A stretch of 19,714 nucleotides of DNA, from contig CM060337.1 of NCBI GenBank assembly GCA_030674155.1, forward strand, positions 37,120,110 through 37,139,823, given 5' to 3'. The translations under genes were made by a program, and so were the position numbers. Origin of the DNA: Stramonita haemastoma. Lineage: Eukaryota > Mollusca > Gastropoda > Neogastropoda > Muricidae. This document shows positions 1 to 19,714 of the stretch, piece after piece; within the stretch, counting starts at the first letter, position 1; each line of letters begins with the position of its first letter. The notes beneath the pieces are model-generated. The model made no database searches and was not told where the DNA came from. It saw only the letters and a program-made list of their open reading frames with translations.

Positions 1-1067
1 ATTGCAAATAATTTTGTCTGTTAGTTCATTAGTCCTGTGACAAATCTATTTCTTGAAGTTAAAATCTATGCGTGCCCACATATTGCGCAGCAGTCACCAG
101 CCCCAAAACCATTAGATTTTTTTTATTTTTTTGGTTTTGTTTTGCCTGTGAATCACACACACACACACACACGGCACACATGGATCCCGCCCCCAAGCTG
201 ACCTTGTAATAATTGTTTTCACAGCTAAACTCTGCCTCCAACTTGCATGCAAGAGTCTTGCTTGCCGGCGTTATCTTTGAAAAGATGTGCGACTCGTGAT
301 TCTTCAGCGTGTTTTGATTAAACCGAAAGTCATATGCTTGCTGATTCATAGTCATGTGATCAAGTCCACACGCCGAAAACTTCCAGCTAGGCATCGAGGA
401 TAATCACACCGTGGGTCTGCTCACTGTGTTATTTCATTGGTTGTCCAGGGCACAGGGCCTTTTGTCAGAAAGTGTTTCCGGTGAACTTAGGCCTCACCTT
501 TTGTCGCCTTGCTAGGACAGAGAGCCGACAGTTGATGTCTGCTAACTAGGCAAATGAAGCGTTTGTGATTGCTGCCGTTTTTCTTTTTTCTGTTTGTGTC
601 ATGGAGCCAGTCTCAAATACCCCACTGCACAGGTACACAATCTTTTTGTACTTTCAAAAAGCAGAAAAATCAAAAGTTACCCTCAGTTTTTCCGTTTCTA
701 GTTTTGATCTAGGCCTAGTTTCGACCTCGTCGAAAGTTTGCGAGAAGATTGGGATACAGACGCAATGGCTACGCAGTGTTACAATTAATATGAAAGGATT
801 CTTTCTCTTTGGTCGCGATTTATTGTGCCAACAGGCTTCTTATATATAAACTGTTTTCACATGCAGTATCTTAAAAATCGGGAGTTCCCCAAATTTTTTC
901 GCTGCTTTCGGGAGACGGAAGAGAATTCAGTAGAATTGTATACTAATTTTTTTACTATACTCCCAATTATTATTTGTATTGCGGGTCACCACATAGTTAC
1001 GGCAGATTTCCTGTGTGAAATTCGGGCCGCTTTTTTCCTGGGAAAGAGGGCTCGCCACAGGGAGCAG
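1..1067. other. No recognised gene
   Basis: Frames in this stretch are short, lack recognisable motifs and are crossed by a CA run near 155-173. I see no exon, RNA gene or mobile element that I can support. Confidence 0.5.
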
Positions 1068-1385
1068 TGGCAACCATTAAATGAAAGGTGGGCCCATAAA
1101 ACCAAGGCGGTCATAGAGAAAAGTGGGCATCAGAGAACCCAGCTTCTTAGGGGCAGCATATGGAAGCGGCGCCCATCTCCTCTCTCCCTGTTTTACCATC
1201 CGGAAACCTAAAGAGGGCAGGTACCATTTACAGCTGGGTGAGCTGGGGGGGGGGGGGGGGGGGGGCGGCTGTACTGAAGCCAAGGCCACAAACTGTCACC
1301 TATCCAACGGGTGTCTATGCTCTTGATTGGGGGGGAAAAAAAGGCTTTGACCCCCTTTTGCTTCCGCCCCTTAAGGCCAGGTGTG
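1068..1385 (-). mobile_element. Diverged copy of the 5S-like SINE
   Basis: Shares with 7540-7820, in order: CAGCTTCTTAGGGGCAGCAT, GGCGCCCATCTCCTC, AAGAGGGCAGGTACC, TTACAGCTGGGTGA, CTGTACTGAAGCCAAGGC, TGTCACCTATCCAA. A 20-base G run at 1246-1265 replaces GAACAGGGAGGA. Most of the 5S-like core is missing, and the tRNA-like head is not clear. Confidence 0.72.
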
Positions 1386-2443
1386 CCACCCATTATATTT
1401 TTGGAAAAAAAAATCCTTTTCTCAGTGTATTTGTTTTCCCTGTCCCCGTGTCAGAGTAGCTTTTTCAACATTAAAGTTAACTTTGCCAGGGACAGCTGTC
1501 AATGTCTTGTTGCAGTAGATTGTTTTTAACTTTTCATGCCTGATTGCTGAATGTATTTTTCACGGGGGCTTCAGTTATCACCCACATTTGAAAGCTAGCA
1601 TCCAGACCATCACTCAAGGTCCTAGTGGATGGGATAAAAATGTATTAAAAAGGGACCGAACCTGTACTTTTATACAGTTTTATTGCACTGGTTACCACTC
1701 CATAAAGGAAACTAAAATTATACAAATTTACATTTACCCAGTGTTCGTCAGGGACTATTAACTATATTTTTAAATAAGTATATTTAACTAATTCAAGTGT
1801 TGGATTTAATTGCTTTTCCTTCCCCAGTCTTTCCCGTCACACCATCCTTTTTAAAATAAAAAAAAAAGGGAAAAAAGAATTCATTCAAGAAAGTGCCCAA
1901 ATTGTTATTGTATACTACTTTGTCATGTCAGATTTCTTTTGTGAAACTGAATTGAAATTTGGCATAGTACATTTTTTTTCAATTGCAGATTGCATGCTGG
2001 GTCCATTATTTTGGCATCCACATACGGGGCCTGGCTTTTTAACCGGGACAAAGCCGTGGAGGAGTTTGTTTTTTTTATAATCAAGCATGAAGTCATAGAC
2101 TGATAGAGTTCAGTTGACCTGGATTATTTTAATGGTTAAGGAAGCTGGGTAGATTCATGCAGCCTTTCCTATAATAGTGCAGGGTTTGGTGTTTTGAAAG
2201 GACCTACTTGAAAGTTGTATTTTTGTAGGGAAATGATTTGGTACAAATGTTATTCTGAGGAAAAACCTTTTTTAATCTATGTATCTATAAACCCGCGGGA
2301 CTAAAAACATCCCCCCTTCATTTACCATCAATTATGATTTGGTGCTTCAATAAATCGGGGCTATCTAGCCATCCGTCTATTGTTATCTGTCTCAGTTTTA
2401 TTGTATTATATTGAACTATTCACAGTCTCGCTGCCCTCTTAGT

Positions 2444-2517
2444 AAATACGCTGGCCCCTAGAGAAGCTGAATCTCTGACCCTCGCTCCCCAAAGGCTATA
2501 ATAGGTTTATGGGACAC
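2444..2517 (+). mobile_element. Fragment of the 5S-like SINE
   Basis: CGCTGGCCCCTAGAGAAGCT, then GAATCTCTGACC and TTTATGGGACACC, match the reverse complement of 7540-7606. Only this part of the element is present. The rest of 1390-2440 and 2518-2768 has no recognised feature. Confidence 0.7.
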
Positions 2518-2768
2518 CTTCCTTTACTGAACTTTAGTATTTTTAATTTGTATTGTATTTCAGTCACAGCTTTCCACATGAAATTTGGGCTACAGAGCAC
2601 ATTGCCACAGATTCAAGGGGAATTTTTCCTTGGGGGTAACATATGGGCCAAATGCATTTTCCCTACAGCTAAAAACTTAACACCTTTAAAACCCCCCAAA
2701 AACCAAAATTAAAACATAATTATGGGAAAGGCTACGCTTGCTGAAATGAAACATTAACCCTAATCCCA

Positions 2769-3090
2769 GGAATAGCCTGGTGATCAAGTGATGCGCTTGT
2801 TAATCTGTTGACCTGGGTTCAATCCCATTGAAGAGGCTTTTTCCCCCGGAGTTATCATTATGCTGACTTCATTTCCCCCCCCAAAAATCCCCGGATGAGC
2901 CAAAAAATGGAGGTCCCGTTCAAATGCATACAGGGCATCTTTCACACATGTTAAAACCGATTCTGCATTTAAAAGAGTAGGCCATTGTGTCCAGTTGGAA
3001 CAGATGAAAAAATTTACAAAGGGCATACAACATGGATGGGAAAGTTAAAAAGCCAATTTAGTACTTAATCCATTATTCTTGAAATAAAAT
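2769..3090 (+). mobile_element. Degraded full-length SINE
   Basis: Head GGAATAGCCTGGTGATCAAG, B box GGGTTCAATCCC, then family landmarks in order: GGAGTTATCATTATGCTGAC, GGATGAGCC, CACACATGTTAAA, AAGAGTAGGCCATTGTGTCC, GGAACAGATG, and TCCATTATTC near the tail. Many more small indels than in copies right of the gap. Confidence 0.75.
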
Positions 3091-3286
3091 AATTTTTAAA
3101 AAAAACCCCAAATAAACATTAGTAACAATAAAACCAGGTGACCTAAAATGGCTAAATACTCTAAACATCAAAGACTTGATGCTTGATCAAAAACCCATCC
3201 ACTTTTTTGAAGTCAGGTAAACCAGCCAGCTGCATATGGGTGGACAAGTACATGGAACTGTACAGTGTAACCCCGGAAGAGTAGCC

Positions 3287-3300
3287 TACCCCCCCCCCCC

Positions 3301-3348
<48 letters not shown>
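3287..3348. repeat. Poly-C run of about 60
   Basis: C homopolymer broken by one T at 3301. Flanks 3100-3286 and 3349-3920 show no recognised gene. The exact length is unlikely to be reliable. Confidence 0.9.
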
Positions 3349-3350
<2 letters not shown>

Positions 3351-3921
3351 ACATTTCCCGAAAGTAGAATGAAGGTTAGGTCAGGGAATAGAGGAAAGCC
3401 CGAGTTTCCCTCCGGGAGAGGAAGTTCTTTTAGTTTTACTGTTCTATCAGTGTGGTAATCCCTGAAATCTTACGTTACACCCCTGATTTATTGCATTGAT
3501 CAGCAAAAATTGTTGAAAGAAATCTTGAAACACTAAAAAAACCTGGGATTTAATTGTACAAGTTTTATCAACTGCTTGTCTGTGGGTAGCAAAATCCTTG
3601 CAAAGGGTGAAAGAAACAAGTCATTTTTTGCTTTTCTTTAACTAACCTTGGGGTTCCATAATTAGCTGTTTAAGGGTAGAATGCACAGTAAATCCTTTAT
3701 GGGTTAAGGGTTATGTCCACATTTGTTGCTTGGAGAACAAAGCAGTGGGGAAACAAAGGTTTTTATTGAATTTTTGTTATCTTATTTTATAGTGGTTGGG
3801 GTGCAGCTGTCCTGTGTTTGTATATTGTATGTCAGGCCAGGTGAACCTAAATTTTGGGCCTACTAAAAACAAGCCACATTTTGTTCTAGCGCACAGAATT
3901 TAAATTTTATACAAAACTGCG

Positions 3922-4030
3922 ATAATACAGTGCATACAATCCAGTACAGTACAATATAAACAAATGCAGTTTCAATACCAAACACAGTTCAGTTCCCCAA
4001 TACAAAACAATTCGTAAAACAGTATTGATA
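3922..4030. repeat. Inverted relatives of the 60-bp minisatellite
   Basis: The reverse complement contains ATTGTACTGTACTGGATTGT and TGCATTTG..., like the units at 4690-6235. The plus strand here reads CAGTGCATACAATCCAGTAC. The match is degenerate and indel-rich, so this is a probable, not certain, inverted fragment. Confidence 0.5.
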
Positions 4031-4051
4031 AACAATGGGAATATAAAATAT

Positions 4052-4165
4052 TTTATCTATCTATCTATCTATCTACTATCATTATCTATCTATCTATCTA
4101 TTTTATCAAACCCATCCCATTATCTATTATCTATCTATATTATATATATATATTTATATATACAT
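4052..4165. repeat. TATC microsatellite passing into AT repeats
   Basis: (TATC)n with interruptions from 4053 to about 4135, then (TA)n. A simple sequence repeat with no coding content. Confidence 0.93.
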
Positions 4166-4297
4166 ACTTTGATGTATATTTGTATATTTATAATATTATG
4201 TATATATTATGTATTGTAAATATTACAGAGATTATATAATTTTATAAAAAAAGATGAAGCTTTAACAGCCATGTTTTTTATTATTTTACCATCTCCT

Positions 4298-4453
4298 CTT
4301 TCTCTGTCCTGTCTGTCTGGGCTGTCTGTCTGTCTGTCTGTCTGTGTGTGTGTGTGGGGTTGTGTGTGTCTGTCTGTCTGTCTGTTGTCCGTCTGTCTGT
4401 CTGTCTCTGTCCCCCTTTTTTCTCTTCTCTCTCTCTCTCTGTCTGTCTGTGTA
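4298..4453. repeat. CTGT/GT/CT microsatellite
   Basis: (CTGT)n, (GT)n and (CT)n alternate. The segment 4460-4690 beyond has no recognised feature. Confidence 0.93.
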
Positions 4454-4689
4454 AAGAAAGGGCTTTCTCGATGCATGTGAAGGACTGGCCTTTCCATACA
4501 TGTATGTAGGTTGGGCAATCCCGGTCCCCTGAGGACCCCTCCCTGTCTTCCTGTTGGAGACGGAACAGCATCTGGGAGCAGGACCTATTCCCTGCTGGTT
4601 GTGGGGGAAAGGAAATTATATAGACATTTTTCCCTGAAGTCATTGTGTCCCTTTGTTGTGTTTTTGTTTGTTGTGAACTGGGATGTGTT

Positions 4690-6235
4690 TGACCTGCTTT
4701 ACGTACTGGTTGTAATTTTTTTTTACGGACTGTTTTGCATTGGTTGTAATGTAAGGGATTGTGTTGTAATTTTACTGTATTGTACTGTGTTGTATATTGT
4801 TTACTGGACTGTATTATGCATTGTGTTTTTTGATGACTGTTTTTGTGTTGTACTGTATTGTACTTTTGTTTATTTTTTGGGGGTACTGGACGGGATTGCA
4901 TTGTGTTTTTGATGTACTGTATTGTGTTTGTACCTGTATTGTACGTGTTGTATTTTTTTTGTCCCGGACTGTATTGCATTGTGTTGTGATGTAAATGTAT
5001 TGGTTGTACTGTATTGTACGTGTTTTTATTTTTTTTGTTTCTGGAAGTATGCATTGTGTTTTTGATTTTACTGTATGGTTTGTATGGAATTGTACTTTTG
5101 TTGTAATTTTTTTGTACTGGCTGTAGTGCCTTGTTTGTGATGTACGGTTTTTGTACTGTGTTGTATTTTGTTTGTATGGACTGTAATGCATTGTGGTTTT
5201 AAGTACTGTCTTGTACTGCCCGGGGTATTTTGTTGTACTGGACTGTATTGCAAATTTTGTTGTGATGTACTGTATTGTACTGTTTTTTTTGTTGTAATGG
5301 ACTGTAGTGCATTGTGTTGTAATGTACTGTATTGTACTGTGTTTTATTTTGTTGTACTGGACTGTAGTGCATTGTGTTGTGATGTACTGTATTGTACTGT
5401 TTGTATTTTGTTGTACTGGACTGTAGTGCATTGTGTTGTGATGTACTGTATTGTACTGTGTTGTATTTTTTTTGTACTTGACGTATTGCATTGTGTTGTA
5501 AAGTACTGTATTGTACTGTGTTGTATTTGTTGTACTGGACTGTAATTGCATTGTGTCATAATGTACTGTATTGTACTGCGGTGATTTTGTTGTACTGGAC
5601 TGTATGCATTGTGTTGTTTAAAATACTGCATTGTACTGTATTGCACTGTGTTGTATTGGACTGTATTCATTGTGTTGTAATGACTGTATAGTACTGCATT
5701 GCACTTTTTTGTACTGGACTGTATTGCATTGTGTTGTAATGTACTGATTGTAGTGCATTGCACTTTGTTGTACTGGACTGTAGTGCATTGTGTTGTATTG
5801 TACTGTATTGCATTTTGTTATAATATATTGTATTGTACTGTATTGCACTGTGTTGTACTGGACTGTAGTGCATTGTGTTGTATTGTACTGTATTGCATTG
5901 TGTTATAATGAATTGTATTGTACTGTATGCATTGTGTTGTATGGACTGTATTGCATTGTGTTGTTTAAAGTACTGTATTGTACTGTGGTGTATTTTGTTG
6001 TATTGGATGTAGTGCTTGGTTTGAGGGATTTTATTGTACGTAGCACTGTGTTGTAAATGGACTTATTGGGATTGTGTTGTAATGTACGTATTTTACTTAT
6101 TGCATAGTGTTGGTTGTGTTGTATTTCATTATAATTTTTTGAGTTTTACCTTGTGGTGTCTTGCAGTGCCGTGTTTGTAAGGTTATTTTCACTGTATTGC
6201 TTTGCACTGTATTGCCAAGTGCTGTAGAACTAAAG
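4690..6235. repeat. 60-bp TG-rich minisatellite
   Basis: About 25 tandem copies of a unit close to 60 bp. The plus-strand consensus is TGTACTGGACTGTAGTGCAT, then TGTGTTGTGATGTACTGTAT, then TGTACTGTGTTGTATTTTGT. The best copies lie at 5230-5560. From 5620 many units use a shorter variant with TATTGCACTGTGTTG. Units differ mostly by one-base indels. The long minus-strand frames rich in Gln, Tyr, Asn and Thr are readings of this repeat and not genes. Confidence 0.95.
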
Positions 6236-6395
6236 GTGTAAGTTCGGCTGCTGTTCCCGAGAAGAGCATGTTTCCATCACAAAGCAGCCCGTCTGCATCA
6301 AACATCCATTGTTGCCATTATTCATGGGTTTTTTTTTTACGAATTTTTTCCCAAAAAAACCCAGTTGCTATATTTAAAAAAAAAAATTTTTTTTT

Positions 6396-6495
6396 NNNNN
6401 NNNNNNNNNNNNNNNNNNNNNNNNNNNNNNNNNNNNNNNNNNNNNNNNNNNNNNNNNNNNNNNNNNNNNNNNNNNNNNNNNNNNNNNNNNNNNNN
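6396..6495. other. Assembly gap of 100 N
   Basis: Exactly 100 N, a usual placeholder for a gap of unknown size. It separates a lower-quality-looking left sequence, ending in A and T homopolymers, from cleaner sequence to the right. The real distance may be large and could include the missing last protease exon. Confidence 0.97.
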
Positions 6496-6841
6496 ATCGT
6501 GAAAATACTGTACAATGATGGTCTTGATATAAAAAGATGTATCACACACCTATAACTGGAGAGTTCATAAGGGAAACAGTTCCACAATGGTTTTGATTTT
6601 ATACAAAAATCAGAGAGGTAAAATTGGAAACTGCATGATAGCTTATATAGGGGGAAATGAAAACTGCATGAGGAAAATGTAACACAATACCCATGACATA
6701 CAAAGATATGTGACACTCCTAGCATTGATGCCTATCTTGATTTTATGTTATGTTAACAGCCCCATTGACCATACAAGCCATATCAGCGCTGTCACCTCAT
6801 GCAGCTTCAGTATCTCTGACAACATTCACTTCAAGGAAGGA
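6496..6841. other. No recognised gene after the gap
   Basis: AT-rich sequence with no similarity recognised. The first 40 bases (GTCTTGATATAAAAAGATGT) vaguely recall the SINE 3' tail but are too short and diverged to call. Confidence 0.5.
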
Positions 6842-7175
6842 AGATGGCATGATGGTTAAGACGTTTGACTGGCAACAAGTAAACCATGAGGTTCTGGGTT
6901 CGTATCCATCCTCGCCCTTTCTTCCCAGTTTGACAAAAAATCGAACTGAATGTCAAAGTCATTTGGATGAGACTATAAACCGAGGCCCTGTGTATGAACG
7001 CATGCAAAACATCTTGCACACACGTTAAATCATGTTCCGCTTTTCGTAAAAGTAGGCCATCATGTGCCGGAGGGAACAGATGAAATTTACAAAACTGCAT
7101 ACACGCGGGGACTGGATATAAAAAAGCACAAGAGTGCTTATCCCATTATCCTCAATATAATTTTTTTTTTTTTTT
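6842..7175 (+). mobile_element. SINE with a different tRNA-like head
   Basis: From 6976 on (GACTATAAACCGAGGCCCTG) it is the same body and tail as the other SINEs. Its head is different: GATGGCATGATGGTTAAGAC with B box-like GGTTCTGGGTTCGTATCC. It ends CCTCAATATAA followed by a T run. This may be a second subfamily that captured or kept a different tRNA promoter. Confidence 0.82.
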
Positions 7176-7203
7176 TAAATAAAACTAAATTTTTAAAAAT
7201 TTC

Positions 7204-7402
7204 TTCAATCACAGCCTGGTCAGCTACAGGTGCAGCAGATGACAGACTGATCCACACATACCTTTTTTTTCAATAAATAAAAAAACAAAAACAACTGAAG
7301 TTCCAATTCTACTCCTGTGTCAATCCCCTACTGCCCTCTGTGTTCAATCACAGCCTGGTCAGCCACACTTGCAGCAGATGACAGACCGATTCACACATAC
7401 CA
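7204..7402. repeat. 58-bp direct duplication, 140 bp apart
   Basis: TTCAATCACAGCCTGGTCAG begins at 7204 and again at 7344. Both copies extend through GCAGCAGATGACAGAC to CACACATACC with a few changes. An A-rich spacer lies between. No coding sense or gene was recognised. Confidence 0.85.
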
Positions 7403-7539
7403 TGAACCTCAAACTGTATCTTGTATGTACTGCGATGTTTGTCGCACCAGTGTTTCACAGATTTTCATTCATGTATCCTGAGCAACAATGAGCACCATTC
7501 ACATTCAAATGTAAACTGATAAAAAAAAAAGGTAAACGT

Positions 7540-7820
7540 GTCCCATAACCTAGACAGTCGTAGAGGAGCGAAGCATCAGAGACCTCAGCTTCTCTAGGGG
7601 CCAGCATGTTGAAGGCGGCGCCCATCTCCTCTTCCCTGCTGCTTCTTTACCTTCCCTGACCCTAAAGAGGACAGGTACCCTTTTACAGCTGGGTGAACAG
7701 GGAGGACTGTACTGAAGCCAAGGCGTGACAAACGGTCACCCATCCAATTGGTAACCACGTTCGATGCTGCTTAACTTGACTGGGGGAAAGCAAGCGCTCT
7801 GACCACTTAGCTATCCCTTG
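7540..7820 (-). mobile_element. SINE-like repeat with tRNA-like head joined to a 5S rRNA-like segment
   Basis: On the minus strand it opens GGGATAGCTAAGTGGTCAGA GCGCTTGC, like a tRNA 5' half. At 7774-7733 it continues GTTAAGCAGCATCG...TGGTTA...TTGGATGGGTGACC, which follows the internal promoter region of metazoan 5S rRNA closely (GCTAAGCAGGGTCG...TGGTTA...TTGGATGGGAGACC). The body then has GCCTTGGCTTCAGTACAGTC, GGGCGCCGCCTTCAACATGC and CTAGAGAAGCTGAGGTCTC. Related copies lie at 1068-1380 and 2444-2517. It is not a working 5S gene, because the 5' half is replaced and no 5S 3' end follows. Confidence 0.75.
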
Positions 7821-7972
7821 TAGGTTTTATAAAAGCTTTGTCACACAAATTGGAAAGTGTGGGTTTCTGAAATACAGAGAAATAGCAGAGAACATCAGCC
7901 AGAAAAACCTGCTGCTGTGTGGAATACGGTTTGTGGTGTGGCGGAATGGGCAGGGTCAGTATTTTTTATTTA

Positions 7973-8296
7973 TTCTTTTATATTGAGGATAATGGAATAA
8001 GCACTCTTGTGTTTTTTTACATCCAGTCCCCATGTGTATGCGGTTGTGTAAATATTATCTGTTCCCACCGGCACACAATGGCCTACTCTTACGAAAAGCG
8101 GAACAGGATTTAACATGTGCGCAAGATGTTCTGCAAACACACACGGGGCCTCGGTTTATAGTCTCATTTGAAGGACTTTGGAGGAGAGTGGAGTCAGCAC
8201 TGATGTTAACTCCAGGAGAAAAATCTCCTCGACCAGGAATTGAACCCGGGTCGTCAAATTGCAAGCGCAATGTTCTGACCACTTGGCTATCCTGTC
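7973..8296 (-). mobile_element. Full-length tRNA-derived SINE, same strand as the gene
   Basis: Reverse complement of the family. The head at 8296 reads GGACAGGATAGCCAAGTGGT, then B box GGGTTCAATTCC. The tail lies at the 7973 end (TTTTATATTGAGGATAATGG on plus). It lies 75-80 nt past the exon 8 donor. It is the cleanest reverse-strand copy in the window. Confidence 0.9.
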
Positions 8297-8376
8297 CTGT
8301 CACAGTGCTGTGCTGACTGCAGGGGCAGGCAGATGTGGGGGAAGGGTCTTGCTGTGCACACTCAGTGTCAACCTAC

Positions 8377-18360
<9,984 letters not shown>

Positions 18361-19015
18361 CTGCAACACAAATGTCATAACTTGTGATTCTACAACACAA
18401 AATATAACTCGTGATTCTGCAACACAAAATGTCATAACTCATGACTCAGCAACACAAAATGTCATAACTCGTGACTCTGCAACACAAAATATAACTCGTG
18501 ATTCTGCAACACAAAATGTCATAATTCGTGACTCTGCAACAAAAAATGTCATAACTCACGACTCTAACATAAAATGTCATAACTCATGACTCTGCAACAC
18601 ATAATGTCATAATTCTTCATTGAGCAACATAAAATAACTCTTCATTCTGCAACACAAAATATCATAACTCTTCATTCTGCAACACAAAATATCATAACTC
18701 TTCATTCTGCAACACAAAATATCATAACTCTTCATTCTGCAACACAAAATATCATAACTCTTCATTCTGCAACACAAAATATCATAACTCTTCATTCTGC
18801 AACACAAAATATCATAACTCTTCATTCTGCAACACAAAATATCATATCTCTGGATTCTACCACACAAAATATCCTGAATCTTTATTGTACCACACAAAAT
18901 ATTGTGAATCTTTATAGTACCACACAAAATATGTCTCTTTATAGTATCACACAAAATAACATGTCTCTTTATTGTACAACACAAAATATCCCATCTCTGG
19001 ATTCTAAACTCAAAA
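18361..19015 (-). repeat. 30-bp minisatellite beginning at the exon 2 splice acceptor
   Basis: About 22 tandem units run from the acceptor of exon 2 upstream into the intron. In plus orientation a unit is CTGCAACACAAAATATCATA followed by ACTCTTCATT. The central units (about 18630-18840) are identical 30-mers. Units near the exon (18371-18620) and the far end (18841-19015) are more diverged. On the gene strand each good unit contains TTTTGTGTTGCAG followed by AAT, matching the true acceptor and first exon bases. The reading frames across this array are repeats, not protein. Confidence 0.93.
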
Positions 19016-19372
19016 AACCACATATAATTTTTCAATCTTTTGGTACCATGCTCTTGAATAACAGCAAAAAATTACACTGGTCAAACAGCACTAATTAAGT
19101 TTTCCTTTTTCTTTCATTTTACATTACATACGTAAGTACTAACTGGCATTTTTCCCATGTTTTTTTTTTTAAAGTAAATTGTACATTTGATAAGGACTGT
19201 CTGTCAAGTGCTGCTACAGTCACTTTTATCTTAAATCAATGAAACTTGAACAGACTGAACTGAACTGGTGGGTTTAGTTAGCAGTTTATTCATAATGTAA
19301 ATTCTTTGTTACTAGATCGTGAACTCAAGTTTTTATGATAAGGATTTTCACACTCTTTTTTTCAGGGAGTAC

Positions 19373-19373
19373 A

Positions 19374-19408
<35 letters not shown>
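19373..19408. repeat. Poly-G run
   Basis: About 36 consecutive G. The stretch 19016-19372 before it has no recognised feature, and no signal-peptide exon could be found there on the minus strand. Confidence 0.9.
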
Positions 19409-19526
19409 CTTATGCTGTGAAGTATAGTGTGCCAGTGTGGTGTACTGCATACTGTACTCTATATGAAGCAGTATGCTTTGGTCTTTCCTGTGGGACGTGT
19501 GAATAACCTGTGGGATTCAGTGTATC

Positions 19527-19583
19527 ATAATAATAATAATGATAATAATAATGATAATGATGATGATGATGATGATGATGGTA

Positions 19584-19620
<37 letters not shown>
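19527..19620. repeat. AAT/ATG trinucleotide microsatellite
   Basis: (AAT)n, (GAT)n and (AAT)n again. It leads directly into GGAGGCTTTTATCGCGCGAA, a stretch with GCGC palindromes that resembles the border of a dispersed repeat common in invertebrates; this is impression only. Confidence 0.92.
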
Positions 19621-19622
<2 letters not shown>

Positions 19623-19714
19623 GGAGGCTTTTATCGCGCGAATTCCCAAAAACATGGGCTCACCGCGCTGTACTTTCACAGTGATTTCACGTAACAGTGA
19701 TTCAGTGCACAAGT

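Noticed and set aside
59..394. 111-codon minus-strand frame as a possible exon
   Set aside because: No recognised motif or family resemblance, and it runs through a CA repeat.
4281..5848. Long minus-strand open frames rich in Gln, Asn, Thr and Tyr, up to 257 codons
   Set aside because: They are readings of the 60-bp minisatellite and the CTGT microsatellite. Several overlapping frames are open at once and follow the repeat period.
7733..7774. Functional 5S rRNA gene
   Set aside because: Only the internal promoter-like part matches. The 5' third is replaced by a tRNA-like head and the 3' part does not match, so it is part of a SINE.
18361..19015. CRISPR array
   Set aside because: The repeats are directly joined with no unique spacers, and the context is a eukaryotic intron.
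18607..19035. Repeat protein-like frame with a recurring ten-residue unit
   Set aside because: The unit equals the 30-bp minisatellite. It lies in the intron upstream of exon 2 and starts at its acceptor.
19410..19712. Exon 1 of the protease
   Set aside because: No start codon followed by a hydrophobic signal peptide and a donor in the needed phase. The frame is Tyr/His runs from the trinucleotide repeat.

Overview
This is a eukaryotic genomic window, most likely from a gastropod or other mollusc. Its one clear protein-coding gene is a cathepsin D-like lysosomal aspartic protease on the minus strand. It is split into short exons with GT-AG introns of about 1.1 to 1.9 kb and surrounded by invertebrate-style tRNA-derived SINEs, CA microsatellites and minisatellites. 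No bacterial operon, CRISPR array or phage module is present. The molluscan assignment is an inference from protein resemblance and repeat style, not a database result.

Layout. Positions 1-6395 hold no recognisable gene. They contain low-complexity DNA, two fragments of a 5S-rRNA-related repeat, a degraded SINE, a poly-C run, TATC and CTGT microsatellites, and a 60-bp TG-rich minisatellite (about 4690-6235). A 100-N gap (6396-6495) follows. From 6496 the sequence is cleaner. It has a SINE with an unusual head (6842-7160), a 5S-like SINE (7540-7820), a standard SINE in reverse (7973-8296), then the protease gene.

Read on the minus strand, seven internal coding exons can be joined with consistent phase: 18360-18216 (propeptide), 17068-16945 (first catalytic Asp, DTGSS), 15041-14923 (flap Tyr), 13796-13597, 12160-12038, 10260-10110 (second catalytic Asp, DTGTS) and 8475-8377. 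They encode 320 residues. The first exon (start and signal peptide) would lie beyond 19714. The last exon (C-terminal about 50 residues) is not found between 8376 and 1, so it lies in the gap or outside the window.

The most striking signal is at the gene's exon edges. Tandem repeats begin at, and copy, the splice junctions. A 44/39-bp array next to the 12160 exon repeats that exon's own splice acceptor ten more times. A 30-bp array next to the 18360 exon repeats that exon's acceptor about twenty times, often degenerate. A 166-169-bp repeat copies the acceptor plus the first 31 nt of the 15041 exon. The donor of the 10110 exon with 25 nt of coding sequence is duplicated inside a CA array. Two SINEs sit within about 5-25 bp of splice sites, and UG-repeat tracts lie just downstream of three donors. 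A decayed non-LTR retrotransposon reverse transcriptase fragment lies in the intron at 10850-11260.
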